From DTU098 sp964498525 (GTDB lineage: Bacteria; Bacillota; Desulfotomaculia; Desulfotomaculales; Pelotomaculaceae), in contig CAZCGU010000014.1 in assembly GCA_964498525.1 (NCBI GenBank), positions 1 through 64,000 on the forward strand: DNA of 64,000 nucleotides, in the 5' to 3' direction. Made by a program: the position numbers and the translations under genes. Positions 17,544-26,832 of this stretch are shown here, one piece after another. Under the pieces are notes generated by a model, which did not search any database, was not told where the DNA came from, and worked only from the letters and a program-made list of their open reading frames with translations. Position 1 is the stretch's first letter, and each line of letters begins with the position of its first letter.

Positions 17544-18103
17544 ACGTGAACGAAACAATCAAAGCTATTAAGAACAGAAGATCCATCAGGAAATACAAGC
17601 CAGAACAAATAACCGGCGCCCAACTGCAGGAAATCCTGGACTGCGCTATCTGCGCACCAAACGCCATGAACCAGCAAAAGTGGCATTTTACAGTAATACA
17701 AAACAAGGTTTTCCTGGATAAAATGGTAGGGATCATAAAAGAGAATATTGACGGTTCCGGAAATGAGTTCTTGAAACGGAGAACAGTAGTCCCCGGTTAT
17801 CATACTTTTTATCACGCCCCTACAGTTATCATGATCTCGGCGGAGGAAGCGGCGCCATGGGTTCAAGTGGACTGCGGCCTGGCGGCTGAAAACATTACGC
17901 TGGCGGCAGAAGCGCAAAACATAGGTTCTTGTGTGATCGCCTCCTCCGGTCTCCTGTTTGCTTCGGAAAAAGGAAGGAAATTGCGAAAGGAATTGGGAAT
18001 ACCCGAAGGATACAATCATATCTGCACCGTGGCGCTTGGTTATAAAGATGAAAATCCGGAAGCGCCACCAAGGGATAAAAACGTAATTGCCTTTGTAAAG
18101 TAA
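17540..18103 (+). CDS. nitroreductase-family FMN oxidoreductase
   Basis: 187 residues. N-terminal RRSIRKYKPEQITGAQLQEI and APNAMNQQKWHFTVIQ are the FMN-contacting segments of the family; the middle (VDCGLAAENITLAAEAQNIG) and end (EGYNHICTVALGYKDENPEA) also fit. Such enzymes use NAD(P)H to reduce nitro groups, quinones or flavins; the actual substrate is unknown. Good AAGGAAGGG ribosome site. Soluble, cytoplasmic. Confidence 0.9.
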   Translation: MNVNETIKAIKNRRSIRKYKPEQITGAQLQEILDCAICAPNAMNQQKWHFTVIQNKVFLDKMVGIIKENIDGSGNEFLKRRTVVPGYHTFYHAPTVIMISAEEAAPWVQVDCGLAAENITLAAEAQNIGSCVIASSGLLFASEKGRKLRKELGIPEGYNHICTVALGYKDENPEAPPRDKNVIAFVK

Positions 18104-18230
18104 GGAAGTACTGGGAATATACCCCGAATAGTAAAATGTAGACGTATTCCATTTATTTTTTTTGGATATTAAAAGGATTTGTGTGGTTTCAATAGAATAG
18201 GATCCAATAGTTTCATATAAATTAAAAAAA

Positions 18231-18330
18231 CAAATCCGAGCCTTCTTTGCCTGTGGTTGTTAAGCTATGGAGGGAAGGCCGGCAGGGTGTCCCGGGAAAC
18301 CGGTACGCCTCCCACTGCGGAAAGGATTTA
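18231..18330 (+). ncRNA. Moco/Tuco-type riboswitch, first of tandem pair
   Basis: Closing helix AAATCC (18232-18237) with GGATTT (18324-18329). Inside are the typical blocks CGAGCC, AAGCTATGGAGGGAA, then GGGTGTCCCGGGAAACCGGT and ACGCCTCCC. This matches my memory of the molybdenum/tungsten cofactor riboswitch consensus (GGGUGU-CCCGGAAACGGG-UACGCCUCCC). The first arm seems short, which would favour the tungsten-cofactor variant lacking P3, but I cannot verify this by eye. A hairpin with a U-rich tail follows directly. Confidence 0.8.
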
Positions 18331-18347
18331 GCGGAGAAACCAGCGTA

Positions 18348-18382
18348 GCCGTCATGTCCTTACAGCATGGCGGTTATTTTAA
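18348..18382 (+). terminator. terminator-like hairpin after first riboswitch
   Basis: CCGTCATG pairs with CATGGCGG (one G-U) around TCCTTACAG, followed by TTATTTTAATGTTT. Likely the expression platform of the first aptamer. Confidence 0.6.
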
Positions 18383-18403
18383 TGTTTAAAACTTAATATG
18401 ACA

Positions 18404-18503
18404 TAAATCTGAGTCTCCATTGCCTGTGGTTGTGAAGCTATGGCAGGGAGACCGGTAGGGTGTGCCGGGAAACCGGTACGCCTCCCAGCGTGGAAAAGAT
18501 TTA
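18404..18503 (+). ncRNA. Moco/Tuco-type riboswitch, second of tandem pair
   Basis: Same architecture as the first: closing helix AAATCT (18405-18410) with AGATTT (18497-18502), then TGCCTGTGGTTGTGAAGCTA, GGGTGTGCCGGGAAACCGGT and ACGCCTCCC. The two aptamers agree through most of their cores but differ in stem bases, so the pair is old enough to show compensating changes rather than a fresh copy. Confidence 0.8.
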
Positions 18504-18512
18504 GCTGACTAA

Positions 18513-18553
18513 GTAAGCTGCCGTTATAACACACTTGCTTTGCCGGCTTTTTT
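18513..18553 (+). terminator. terminator-like hairpin after second riboswitch
   Basis: GC-rich arm near AAGCTGCCG pairs with CGGCTT, followed by TTTTTT (18548-18553), 55 bp before the ApbE start. Alternative pairing AAGTAAG/CTTGCTT also exists, as expected of a switchable platform. Confidence 0.5.
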
Positions 18554-18607
18554 GCTTTAACAATGCCTCTTTACCAGACCAAAAATATATCGTGGTGAAT
18601 ATTCTAA

Positions 18608-19690
18608 TTGAAAAGTTGGATTGCTCCTACTATAAGTCTGTTTCTGTTTATATTCATGGCCTGTTCAGGCTGCGGACAAAAGTCAGCGTCCTGGCGGGAA
18701 TTTTCCGGGGAAGAGTTCATTATGAACACCCTGGTCCGGATCCAGGTTGCTTGTGAAGATGAAGAAAAAGGCAGAAGAGCCCTAAGGGAAGCCTTTGCGG
18801 TATTTAAAAGAATTGATCATCTGACAAGCAGATTCCCGGAAGGTGAACCGGCGCCTTCTGCACCGGGTGATGTACTTAGAATTAACGATAAAGCCGGGCT
18901 CGGATCCGTCCAGGTCAGTGACGACACCATCGAAATCCTGCAGCGTTCAAATTATTATGCCGGACTGAGCGGCGGGGCCTTTGATGTTTCCCTTGGTCCG
19001 GTTATGGATTGTTGGGACTTTGGCCAGGACAAGCAATATGTCCCGGCCAGTGAGAAAATCGGCAAGGCGTTAAAACTGGTAGACTATAGAAATATTGAAA
19101 TTGATCCCGGGCAAAAGACAGTTTTCTTAACCGAGCCGGGGATGAGTTTAGACCTGGGCGGGGTTGCCAAGGGCTATGCCACGGATAAGGCAGTAAAAAC
19201 TTTAAGGGAATTAGGTATAAAACACGCCTTGATTAATGCCGGGGGTAATGTATATGCCCTGGGTACCGGACCGGACGGGGCACCGTGGCGCGTCGGCGTC
19301 CAGGATCCCCGCAACAGCGAGGGTATTGTTGCTGTCTTGGCCCTGAAAGATTCAGCGGCGGCAACATCAGGTGATTACCAGCGGTATTTTGAACAGGGAT
19401 GTATCCGTTACCACCACATCATAGTCCCCTCCACTGGACAGCAGGCCAGGGATTTGATCCAGACAACAGTTATTGCGGAGTCTGCCACGGACGCGGATAT
19501 TTTATCCACGGCGCTGTTTGTCCTGGGACCCCGGCACGGGATGAGTTTTGTCCAATCTCTGCCGGATACCGGGGCTGTCTTGATCGGCCCGGATAAGCTG
19601 GTGTCGGTTACCGCCAACTTAAATAACCAGCTGACTTTCACCGGGGAAGGCGGCTATCAAGTTGCCGGATATGCATCCAAAGAGAGGTGA
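18608..19690 (+). CDS. apbE: FAD:protein FMN transferase, lipoprotein
   Basis: 360 residues from TTG 18608. Attaches FMN from FAD to Thr/Ser in extracytoplasmic flavoproteins. The N terminus is a lipoprotein signal (SLFLFIFMACSGCG). ApbE hallmarks: LSGGAFDVSLGPVMDCWDFG, SLDLGGVAKGYATDKAV, HALINAGGNVYALG and the C-terminal TTVIAESATDADILSTALFV magnesium site region. It is the first gene after the two cofactor riboswitches and so the likely primary target. A candidate substrate protein lies in the same cluster (FMN-binding-type lipoprotein at 37745). Confidence 0.92.
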   Translation: MKSWIAPTISLFLFIFMACSGCGQKSASWREFSGEEFIMNTLVRIQVACEDEEKGRRALREAFAVFKRIDHLTSRFPEGEPAPSAPGDVLRINDKAGLGSVQVSDDTIEILQRSNYYAGLSGGAFDVSLGPVMDCWDFGQDKQYVPASEKIGKALKLVDYRNIEIDPGQKTVFLTEPGMSLDLGGVAKGYATDKAVKTLRELGIKHALINAGGNVYALGTGPDGAPWRVGVQDPRNSEGIVAVLALKDSAAATSGDYQRYFEQGCIRYHHIIVPSTGQQARDLIQTTVIAESATDADILSTALFVLGPRHGMSFVQSLPDTGAVLIGPDKLVSVTANLNNQLTFTGEGGYQVAGYASKER

Positions 19691-19851
19691 GTTTTTTGCT
19701 CAAAACCCCGCTGACGCAATAAATACTGGTTCGGCCAGGCGATTGTTACCCTGAATAATTTACTGCGGGCTTCTCCTTGCTTAGCGGCAAATTATGCCTG
19801 GCGGCCAGTGTTGCCGGGACTGGATACGTTGTATTATCGGCAGAGGAGTAC

Positions 19852-20451
19852 ATGGGATTGGGTATTTTACAAAAGACGCTCGATAAATTTACGGTATTTG
19901 ACTTGATTATTATCGCCATGATTTCTACCCTGGGCATAGCCAGTAAACCGGTCATTGTGCCCCTGAGCCATATCATCACCGGGCCATTATTAATTCCCGG
20001 CGGTGTCGTGGCGGGTGGTTTTTATATGTTATGGCTCGTACTCGGGGCAGGAATCGTCGGCAAACCGGGAACAGCGACTTTGATGGGTGTTGTGCAAGCC
20101 TTGATGGTCTTCGGAACGGGGGTTTTTGGCTCCCACGGGGCCATGACTTTACTGAGTTACTCCTTTCCCGGCCTTGCTGTGGATCTTCTGCTCTATTTAA
20201 TGAGGCACCGGGTCTGCTGCCCCCTGTGCGCCTTCCTGGCTGGTGTGGCTGCCAATGTTACAGGCTCCGCCCTGGTCAATGTAATTTATTTCCGGCTGCC
20301 CATGATACCTTTGGTGCTTTCTTTAGCCGTGGCGGCCTTATCCGGGGGCCTGGGCGGCCTGGTAGCCTATAAAATTCTACAACTGGTTAAAAAGAATAAC
20401 AGCTTTAAAAGTGTATCGAATTCAATGTCGAACCAGGGAAAAGAACAGTAG
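19852..20451 (+). CDS. ECF-type transporter S component, substrate unknown
   Basis: About 199 residues if started at ATG 19852; the frame is open back to TTG 19777, but the extra 25 residues look atypical. Membrane protein with about six helices; SKPVIVPLSHIITGPLLIPG and GGFYMLWLVLGAGIVGKPGT are typical of YkoE/ThiW-like S components. S components bind a vitamin or cofactor and need the shared A1A2T module, present 23 kb downstream on the same strand (43228-45437). Position behind cofactor riboswitches suggests a substrate linked to molybdenum/tungsten cofactor, but this is inference. Confidence 0.7.
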   Translation: MGLGILQKTLDKFTVFDLIIIAMISTLGIASKPVIVPLSHIITGPLLIPGGVVAGGFYMLWLVLGAGIVGKPGTATLMGVVQALMVFGTGVFGSHGAMTLLSYSFPGLAVDLLLYLMRHRVCCPLCAFLAGVAANVTGSALVNVIYFRLPMIPLVLSLAVAALSGGLGGLVAYKILQLVKKNNSFKSVSNSMSNQGKEQ

Positions 20452-20691
20452 CTAAGATTCTTAAACCGAGTCAAGCAAGCCCGCGCCACGATCCAGGCGG
20501 TACTCACAACCCGCTGCCCGGTACGGGCTGACAGACTCCCGGCAATACTGGTTTGAGTCATTGCGATTTCTCCATAAAGATCAGCATGCGTTTAAAACAA
20601 CTCAGGTACTGTTCTTATAATCCAATGAGCCAGGTTCCATCGACCCCGAACACAACACAGCATATTGGCAAATAAAGAGGGAGTGCAATCC

Positions 20692-23600
20692 ATGAAAAAA
20701 TTATCCGGTTTCTTTATGGCTTTCCTGGGCCTGCTGCTTCTCGCCGGTTCATTTTGCTTGTTCGCGCCTCCGGTTGCTTTGGCCGGAACTCCGGCGCTTA
20801 CAATCACTGGAACCGGGGTGGCAACTCCCCTGGAGTTTACCCTTCCCCAACTGGAGGCCATGGAGCAGCATCAGCATGTCTACAGTACCATTAACACCTG
20901 GCCAACAAAGAAGTGGTACATAGGAAAAGGTGTTAAACTAAGGGATTTGCTGGAGCAGGCAGGCCTGAGCAAAGATGCAAGTTTAATAAAATTTGTGGCT
21001 AAAGACGGCTTCGCAGTATCGCTGACAGTGGAAGAATTATTGAACAGCACCCGTTTTTATTTTCCCCGTTTAATGGATAACCACCCCAGTGACGGAAGCA
21101 TTCCGGGCTCCCCGGAAGGCGCCGGAGCGGTAGAGCCCATCCTGGCCCTAACCAGTGCTGAGGGCAGCAAAAACCCCGATGATATGAACCCAAGGGATTC
21201 CTTGCTGCTGTTGTTCGGGCAGCGGGCGGTTACCGAACAGACGTGCAGCGAATTTGCCAAGAATATTAATCAAATTGTGGTCTTGACAGCGAAGCCGGAA
21301 AAATGGGATAACCCCGGGGCGAATCCGGCAGGCGGAACCGTGCCGGCGGGCACAATGGTGGCACTCTTCAGCACCCGCATGGACACGGATAAGGTTTATT
21401 ACACAACGGACGGCAGTGCCCCAAATGTGAGCAGTCCCATGTACAACTGGATTGCCAGCCGGTGGTGGTCGTCGCGCCAGGATGATTTAAACAGGATTAA
21501 TCACCCCGTCGAAATCACCGGGGACACCATCATTAAAGCGGTTACAATTGGTCCAGGCAAGAAGAACAGCGATGTTATCACCTTCGCCTATCAGGTACCC
21601 GTTGCCGCCCCTCCGGTATTGACAGCTGATCTCTCGGACAACACAGTGGGCCGGGCCATCGAACTCACCTTCACGGATGATGCGGCCTGGCGGGCGGCAA
21701 TCACCGGTGTGAGGGTGAACGGTACCCCGTTGACGGCTGCCGACTATTTAGTTGAAGAAGGCATGCTGACCCTAAAGGCAGGTGTATTCAGGCAGACCGG
21801 GAATTACAACATAGCGGTGCAGGCGGCCGGGTACGGGGAAGCAGGTGTGCTTCAGATTATCCTGCCGGGTTTGCGGACACCCCCGGAACTGACGGCTGAC
21901 ACCGGGGATAACGTAGTCGGCAAGGCAGTGGAGCTTACCTTTGTGGATGACCCGGTATGGCGGGCAGCAATCGACCGGATAAGCGTAAACGGTGAGGTAT
22001 TGGGAACCGGGAAGTATTCCCTGGCCAGCGCCGGCATAATCATTATCAGTGCGGATGTATTCAAGAAAGCCGGGGATTACGCAATCGTAGTCACGGCAAC
22101 GGGCTATCTGGACGCAGTTGTTACCCAAACCATGAAGGGCGGCGGCACCTCCGAACCGGGCGGAGACGTGATCCTGACGATAACAGGGGACGGAGTGGGC
22201 ACCTCCAGGACTTATACTCTGGCTCAGCTTCAGGGTCTGGGACAGTACCAGCATGTCTACAGCGCTATCAACACCTGGCCCAGCAAGAAATGGTATGTGG
22301 GTAAAGGGGTTCAATTAAAGGATTTGCTTAATTCGGCAGGGCTGAAGGGGAGCGCCAAACAGGTTAAATTTATTTCCCGTGACGGCTACACGGCGACCCT
22401 GACAGTGCAGGAGCTGCTCAGGGATAAGCGTTATTTCTTCCCCCAGTTTAAGGCCAATGATCCCAACCTGGGGCACGTTCCCGGTTCCCCCGCAGGTGCG
22501 GAAGAAGTGGAACCCATTCTGGCCCTGGTAAGTGCCGAAGGCACCGACAATCCCGGCTTTATGAATGATATGGACGCCCTGCTGCTGATGCTGGGACAGC
22601 GGACCGTAACCGAGCAAAACGCCCACCTGTTTACCAAGTACGTGGAGAAAATTGAAGTACTGACATCCGACCCGGGCTCCTGGGACAAACCGAAGGCGGA
22701 TCCGGGAGGCGGCAACGTATCCCCGGGGACCCTGGTGAAGCTAAGCAACAACAACAACGATGCCGATAAGATTCACTACACAACAGACGGCAGTACCCCA
22801 ACCCTGGACAGCCCCGTATATAACTGGATTGCCAGCAGGTGGTGGTCGTCCCGAGCAGGTGAACTGGACAGCATTAATCAACCCGTGGAAATAAAGAAGA
22901 ACACAACAATTAAAGCAATAACAATCGGCCCGGGTAAAAAGAACAGCGATGTCGCTGCCTTTACCTACAAGGTAACAGGGGGGGCGGTGGACACAAGCGA
23001 CAGGATCTCACCCCTCACAGGAGGTACAGTCAGCCTCGGCAATGAAGCTGTTCTGGAAATACCCGCCGGAGCCCTGGCCGGAACCGCCGCAGTGGAGGTT
23101 AAGATTGAAAAGGTTGCCGCGCCTCCGGACGCCCCCAGGGGATTCAAACTGGCCGGCGGTGTATACGAATTCAGCGTGGACGGCAAATACAGCTACAGTT
23201 TTAATCATGAAGTGACGGTAAAAATCAGCTGCGACCAAAATGCCGTAGATGAGGGCGCGCCTTTGGCCATCCACTATTACGACGCGGCCAAAGGCCAGTG
23301 GGAAAACATCGGGGGTTCCGTATCCGGCGCCACCGTGACCGTTAAGGTGAACCACTTGACCAAGTTTGCCGTCATGGCTGCCAGCCCAATAACAACAGCC
23401 GCGGAAGCCAAAGAAACGATCTTACCCCTCACAGGAGGTACAGTCAGCCTCGGCAATGAAGCTGTTCTGGAAATACCCGCCGGAGCCCTGGCCGGAACCG
23501 CCGCAGTGGAGGTTAAGATTGAAAAGGTTGCCGCGCCTCCGGACGCCCCCAGGGGATTCAAACTGGCCGGCGGTGTATACGAATTCAGCGTGGACGGCAA

Positions 23601-24342
23601 ATACAGCTACAGTTTTAATCATGAAGTGACGGTAAAAATCAGCTGCGACCAAAATGCCGTAGATGAGGGCGCGCCTTTGGCCATCCACTATTACGACGCG
23701 GCCAAAGGCCAGTGGGAAAACATCGGGGGTTCCGTATCCGGCGCCACCGTGACCGTTAAGGTGAACCACTTGACCAAGTTTACCGTCATGTCAACCGTAC
23801 CTGAACAGGAAAAAGAAGCTCTTACGGACATCGCCGGCCATTGGGCCCGGGATATGATCAATAAGCTGGTGGATATGGGATGTATCACCGGCTACCAGGA
23901 TGGCACCTTCAAGCCCGACCATACCATTACCAGGGCGGAATTTGCCACCGTGCTGGTTAAAGCTTTAAATATAGAAAACAGGGGGGGCCCGGTTTTCGCC
24001 GATACCGCCGGACATTGGGCCGAAAATTACATTAAAACAGCAGCTTCCCACGGGATAGTTGCCGGTTGCGGCGAAGATGTCTTTGCCCCGGACGATTTGA
24101 TTACCCGGGAGCAGCTGGCCGTAATGCTGGTCAGGGCAGCTAAACCGGCGCCTGGGGAAAACAGTCTTGCCTTTACAGACAATGACAGCATTTCCGGGTG
24201 GGCCGTGGAAGGGATGGCAACCGCGGCTGGAAACGGGATCATCAAGGGCTACCCCGATCAGACCATCCGGCCCCAGGGCAAAACAACCAGGGCCGAGGCC
24301 GTAACCACCATTGTAAATATGTTGGATGTCATGAACAGGTAA
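20692..24342 (+). CDS. S-layer-anchored surface protein with two PF00174-like modules
   Basis: 1216 residues from ATG 20692 (GAGGGAG upstream). Signal peptide to ~residue 30. Module 1 (~33-301) and module 2 (~492-761) each join a sulfite-oxidase-like domain (YSTINTWPTKKWYIGKGVKL; VEPILAL; LGQRTVTEQ) to a chitobiase-C-like domain (YYTTDGSAPNVSSPMYNW). Between them lie two Shr/DUF1533-like domains (~307-480). Two ZU5-like domains follow (~773-893 and ~911-1031), identical in DNA sequence, then three SLH repeats (~1043-1216; AGHWARDMINKLVDMGCITG). No Moco-ligating Cys is obvious, so the domains may act as binding folds rather than enzymes. Anchored to cell-wall polymer. Confidence 0.85.
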   Translation: MKKLSGFFMAFLGLLLLAGSFCLFAPPVALAGTPALTITGTGVATPLEFTLPQLEAMEQHQHVYSTINTWPTKKWYIGKGVKLRDLLEQAGLSKDASLIKFVAKDGFAVSLTVEELLNSTRFYFPRLMDNHPSDGSIPGSPEGAGAVEPILALTSAEGSKNPDDMNPRDSLLLLFGQRAVTEQTCSEFAKNINQIVVLTAKPEKWDNPGANPAGGTVPAGTMVALFSTRMDTDKVYYTTDGSAPNVSSPMYNWIASRWWSSRQDDLNRINHPVEITGDTIIKAVTIGPGKKNSDVITFAYQVPVAAPPVLTADLSDNTVGRAIELTFTDDAAWRAAITGVRVNGTPLTAADYLVEEGMLTLKAGVFRQTGNYNIAVQAAGYGEAGVLQIILPGLRTPPELTADTGDNVVGKAVELTFVDDPVWRAAIDRISVNGEVLGTGKYSLASAGIIIISADVFKKAGDYAIVVTATGYLDAVVTQTMKGGGTSEPGGDVILTITGDGVGTSRTYTLAQLQGLGQYQHVYSAINTWPSKKWYVGKGVQLKDLLNSAGLKGSAKQVKFISRDGYTATLTVQELLRDKRYFFPQFKANDPNLGHVPGSPAGAEEVEPILALVSAEGTDNPGFMNDMDALLLMLGQRTVTEQNAHLFTKYVEKIEVLTSDPGSWDKPKADPGGGNVSPGTLVKLSNNNNDADKIHYTTDGSTPTLDSPVYNWIASRWWSSRAGELDSINQPVEIKKNTTIKAITIGPGKKNSDVAAFTYKVTGGAVDTSDRISPLTGGTVSLGNEAVLEIPAGALAGTAAVEVKIEKVAAPPDAPRGFKLAGGVYEFSVDGKYSYSFNHEVTVKISCDQNAVDEGAPLAIHYYDAAKGQWENIGGSVSGATVTVKVNHLTKFAVMAASPITTAAEAKETILPLTGGTVSLGNEAVLEIPAGALAGTAAVEVKIEKVAAPPDAPRGFKLAGGVYEFSVDGKYSYSFNHEVTVKISCDQNAVDEGAPLAIHYYDAAKGQWENIGGSVSGATVTVKVNHLTKFTVMSTVPEQEKEALTDIAGHWARDMINKLVDMGCITGYQDGTFKPDHTITRAEFATVLVKALNIENRGGPVFADTAGHWAENYIKTAASHGIVAGCGEDVFAPDDLITREQLAVMLVRAAKPAPGENSLAFTDNDSISGWAVEGMATAAGNGIIKGYPDQTIRPQGKTTRAEAVTTIVNMLDVMNR
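23010..23784 (+). repeat. identical 361-bp direct repeat inside SLH protein gene
   Basis: 23010-23370 and 23424-23784, offset 414 bp, read identically base for base. Each encodes one ZU5-like domain. The short linkers differ, so the repeat unit is the domain itself. Recent duplication or gene conversion. Confidence 0.9.
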
Positions 24343-24355
24343 ATGAAAGGTCAGC

Positions 24356-26179
24356 ATGATCACACAATTACTTAAAAACAAAGGGAATAACGGGGAAAAG
24401 GAAATCGACCTCCCGGGAAATTTATCCGGGCAGAAAGGTTTCAGCAGAAATACCGCAGCCGGGGGAACCCCGCTTAAGTCTTCCCGCCGCAACCTTCTAA
24501 GGGGGGAAATAGCGTCAGTCAAACTTTTCCTCCCCAAAAAACGGTCCGGCAAATTCCTGGCGGCGATCCTGGGTTTGCTGTTGTTCACTGTCCTAATCAA
24601 TCTTACGGTGCCCGGGGTTGTTTTGGCCGAACAGTCGGAGATGATTGAAATCTCCGGGGAGGGTGTAACCAACCCCGTGGTTTTAACCCTGGCCCAGCTG
24701 GAGGCAATGGAGCAATATCAACATGTGTACAGTGCGATCAACACCTGGCCCACAAAGAAATGGTATGTGGCCAGGGGTGTTAAGATAAGGGATTTGTTTA
24801 GCCTGGCCGGGCTGAAAGAAGATGCCACGTTAATTAGATTCCTGTCCGGCGATGGTTTCGAAGTGGCGCTTACAGTTAAAGAACTTCTCCAGGACAAGCG
24901 CTATTATTTCCCCCGCTTAATGGAAAACCATCCCAGCGACGGGACTATCCCCGGTTCACCCGTGGATGGTGTGGAGGTAGAGCCGATCCTGGCTCTAATC
25001 AGCGCCGAGGACAGCAACAAACCCGTTGATATGAACGACAGGGACGCCTTGCTGCTGGTTTTGGGACAGCGGGTGGTCAGCGAGCAAACCAATAGCGTGT
25101 TTTTGAAGTATATAAACAGAATTGAGGTTCAAACCACTCCCTTGCAAAAATGGGATAATCCCAGGGCGGATTTGGAAGAAGGCGAGGTGCCCGCCGGTTC
25201 CCAGGTGAAACTCAGCAACAAACGCAATGACATAGATAAGATTTATTACACCACTGACGGCAGTACCCCGGATTTCAACAGCCCGGTATTCAACAAAAGT
25301 TCCAGCCGCTGGTGGCCGCTGCGCCCGGACGATCTGGATCTAGTCAACCAACCAATTAATATCGATAAGGACACAGTAATTAAGGCTATCACAATTGGTC
25401 CCGGCAAGCAGGACAGCGATGTTGTCACCTTCACCTACAAGGCCGATTTCACGGGCAGGGCGGCCGAGCGGGCAAAACTGCCCGGCGGACCGCCCACCGG
25501 GGTAACCCTGGACCAGGCTGCAACCGGGCTTAATATCGGCAGCTCAATTGAGCTGACAGCCACTGTGGGACCCGGCAATGCCATTGATAAAAGCGTAATT
25601 TGGAGTTCCAGCGACCCCAGTGTAGCTACTGTGGATGGCAACGGTTTGGTGACGGTTGTAGGTCCGGGCACGGCAATCATAACCGTAAAAACAGTTACTG
25701 GAGGCAGGACAGCCACTTGTGTGGTAAACGCCTTTAACCGGGACAGCGAAGGGGGGGGAAGCGTACCGGAAGCCGCCACAGCGCAGAATATTGAAGTAAT
25801 GGCGTTGCCAGTGGAGCCGCCGGTTCCGGAACCTGAAGAACAGCCCGAGGCAGAGACGGCGGCCGCTGAGTTGGAAAATCCTGAAGTCCCGGAGGAGCAG
25901 GCCAGGCCTGTTGAGCCCGAAGGGGAAGACGAACCGGAGGAAAATGGGCAGTATCTGATGGAAAAAGATCCTTTGGCCGCTGCAGCTGCCGAAGATACTT
26001 CGGCGGGGCAGTTGGAGAACCAGATGCAGGTATTTGAAATGTCGGTGGCTGTTGAAGATACGGAGCCGCAGGCGGGGCAAGGAAAAACAGATCTTTATAC
26101 GGCAGGGATCTTTATTGCCCTGTTCCTTCTGGGAGCAAGCAGAAGATACCTGGAATACGTGAGGGAGGCAAAAAGTTGA
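24356..26179 (+). CDS. membrane-anchored PF00174-like protein with Pro/Glu-rich, TonB-like stretch
   Basis: 607 residues. A long basic N terminus precedes a hydrophobic helix (~60-85). Outside follow the sulfite-oxidase-like/chitobiase-C-like module (~98-363), a BIG2 domain (~382-461, VIWSSSDPSVATVDGNGLVT), a Pro/Glu-rich stretch (~481-531, e.g. PVEPPVPEPEEQPEAE) and a C-terminal membrane helix (~581-598) ending in basic residues. The stop overlaps the ExbB-like start by four bases (TTGA), implying coupled translation. A Pro/Glu-rich spacer next to a membrane helix, encoded with ExbB/ExbD-like proteins, recalls TonB, but with reversed order and no TonB C-terminal domain. Role as energy transducer is inference. 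Confidence 0.8.
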   Translation: MITQLLKNKGNNGEKEIDLPGNLSGQKGFSRNTAAGGTPLKSSRRNLLRGEIASVKLFLPKKRSGKFLAAILGLLLFTVLINLTVPGVVLAEQSEMIEISGEGVTNPVVLTLAQLEAMEQYQHVYSAINTWPTKKWYVARGVKIRDLFSLAGLKEDATLIRFLSGDGFEVALTVKELLQDKRYYFPRLMENHPSDGTIPGSPVDGVEVEPILALISAEDSNKPVDMNDRDALLLVLGQRVVSEQTNSVFLKYINRIEVQTTPLQKWDNPRADLEEGEVPAGSQVKLSNKRNDIDKIYYTTDGSTPDFNSPVFNKSSSRWWPLRPDDLDLVNQPINIDKDTVIKAITIGPGKQDSDVVTFTYKADFTGRAAERAKLPGGPPTGVTLDQAATGLNIGSSIELTATVGPGNAIDKSVIWSSSDPSVATVDGNGLVTVVGPGTAIITVKTVTGGRTATCVVNAFNRDSEGGGSVPEAATAQNIEVMALPVEPPVPEPEEQPEAETAAAELENPEVPEEQARPVEPEGEDEPEENGQYLMEKDPLAAAAAEDTSAGQLENQMQVFEMSVAVEDTEPQAGQGKTDLYTAGIFIALFLLGASRRYLEYVREAKS

Positions 26180-26832
26180 CAGTTTCTATCTTGGCTCCGC
26201 TAAGGGACACAATGCACACAATTTCTTCCGGTTTACTGATGCCCACCATCGCTATCCTGCTGTTGTTACTGGCTTTTTCTGTGATTGAGCTGGGCAGCCT
26301 CCTGGTTGAGACACTTACAGAGCGGCGGCGGAAGATGGTCAATGTACCGGACCTGATAAAGGCTTTCCAGGGGAAGGGCGCTGCGGAGATAAAAGATCTG
26401 ATCGAAAAAAGCAGACTGTTCCGGCGTCAGAAAGCAGCCCTGGGTGAATTAATCAACCACAGCAATTTGCCCGCTTCTTCCCTGCAGGCTACGGCCCGGA
26501 AGCTCCTTTCCGGGGAAGAACTGCATTACGCCAGAATCACCATCAGAACTGACCTGGTTGCGCGCCTTGGTCCCATGCTGGGATTAATGGCTACACTTAT
26601 TCCGCTGGGACCCGGAATGATTGCCCTGGGCCAGGGCGACACCAAAACTCTGGCGGAATCCCTGCTTACCGCTTTCGACGCCACGGTGACAGGTCTGGCA
26701 GCGGCCGGGGTTGCCTTTGCCATCTCCCGGTTGCGGAGAAGATGGTACGAAGATTACTTGAGTTCCCTGGAGGCTTTAATGGAAAGCCTGTTGGAGGTGT
26801 TTGCCCATGAACGGCGGACTGCGGAGCAGTAG
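26176..26832 (+). CDS. MotA/TolQ/ExbB-family proton channel protein
   Basis: 218 residues from TTG 26176. Three membrane segments: ~19-42 (LMPTIAILLLLLAFSVIEL), ~128-152 (ARLGPMLGLMATLIPLGPGM) and ~165-188 (AFDATVTGLAAAGVAFAISR), with a ~80-residue cytoplasmic domain between the first and second, the ExbB/TolQ topology. The LGPMLGLMATLIPLG and T-V-T-G-L-A-A-G segments are the family signature. Couples proton flow to mechanical work through an ExbD-like partner, encoded next. Embedded between surface-protein genes and translationally coupled to 24356-26179. Confidence 0.85.
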   Translation: MTVSILAPLRDTMHTISSGLLMPTIAILLLLLAFSVIELGSLLVETLTERRRKMVNVPDLIKAFQGKGAAEIKDLIEKSRLFRRQKAALGELINHSNLPASSLQATARKLLSGEELHYARITIRTDLVARLGPMLGLMATLIPLGPGMIALGQGDTKTLAESLLTAFDATVTGLAAAGVAFAISRLRRRWYEDYLSSLEALMESLLEVFAHERRTAEQ

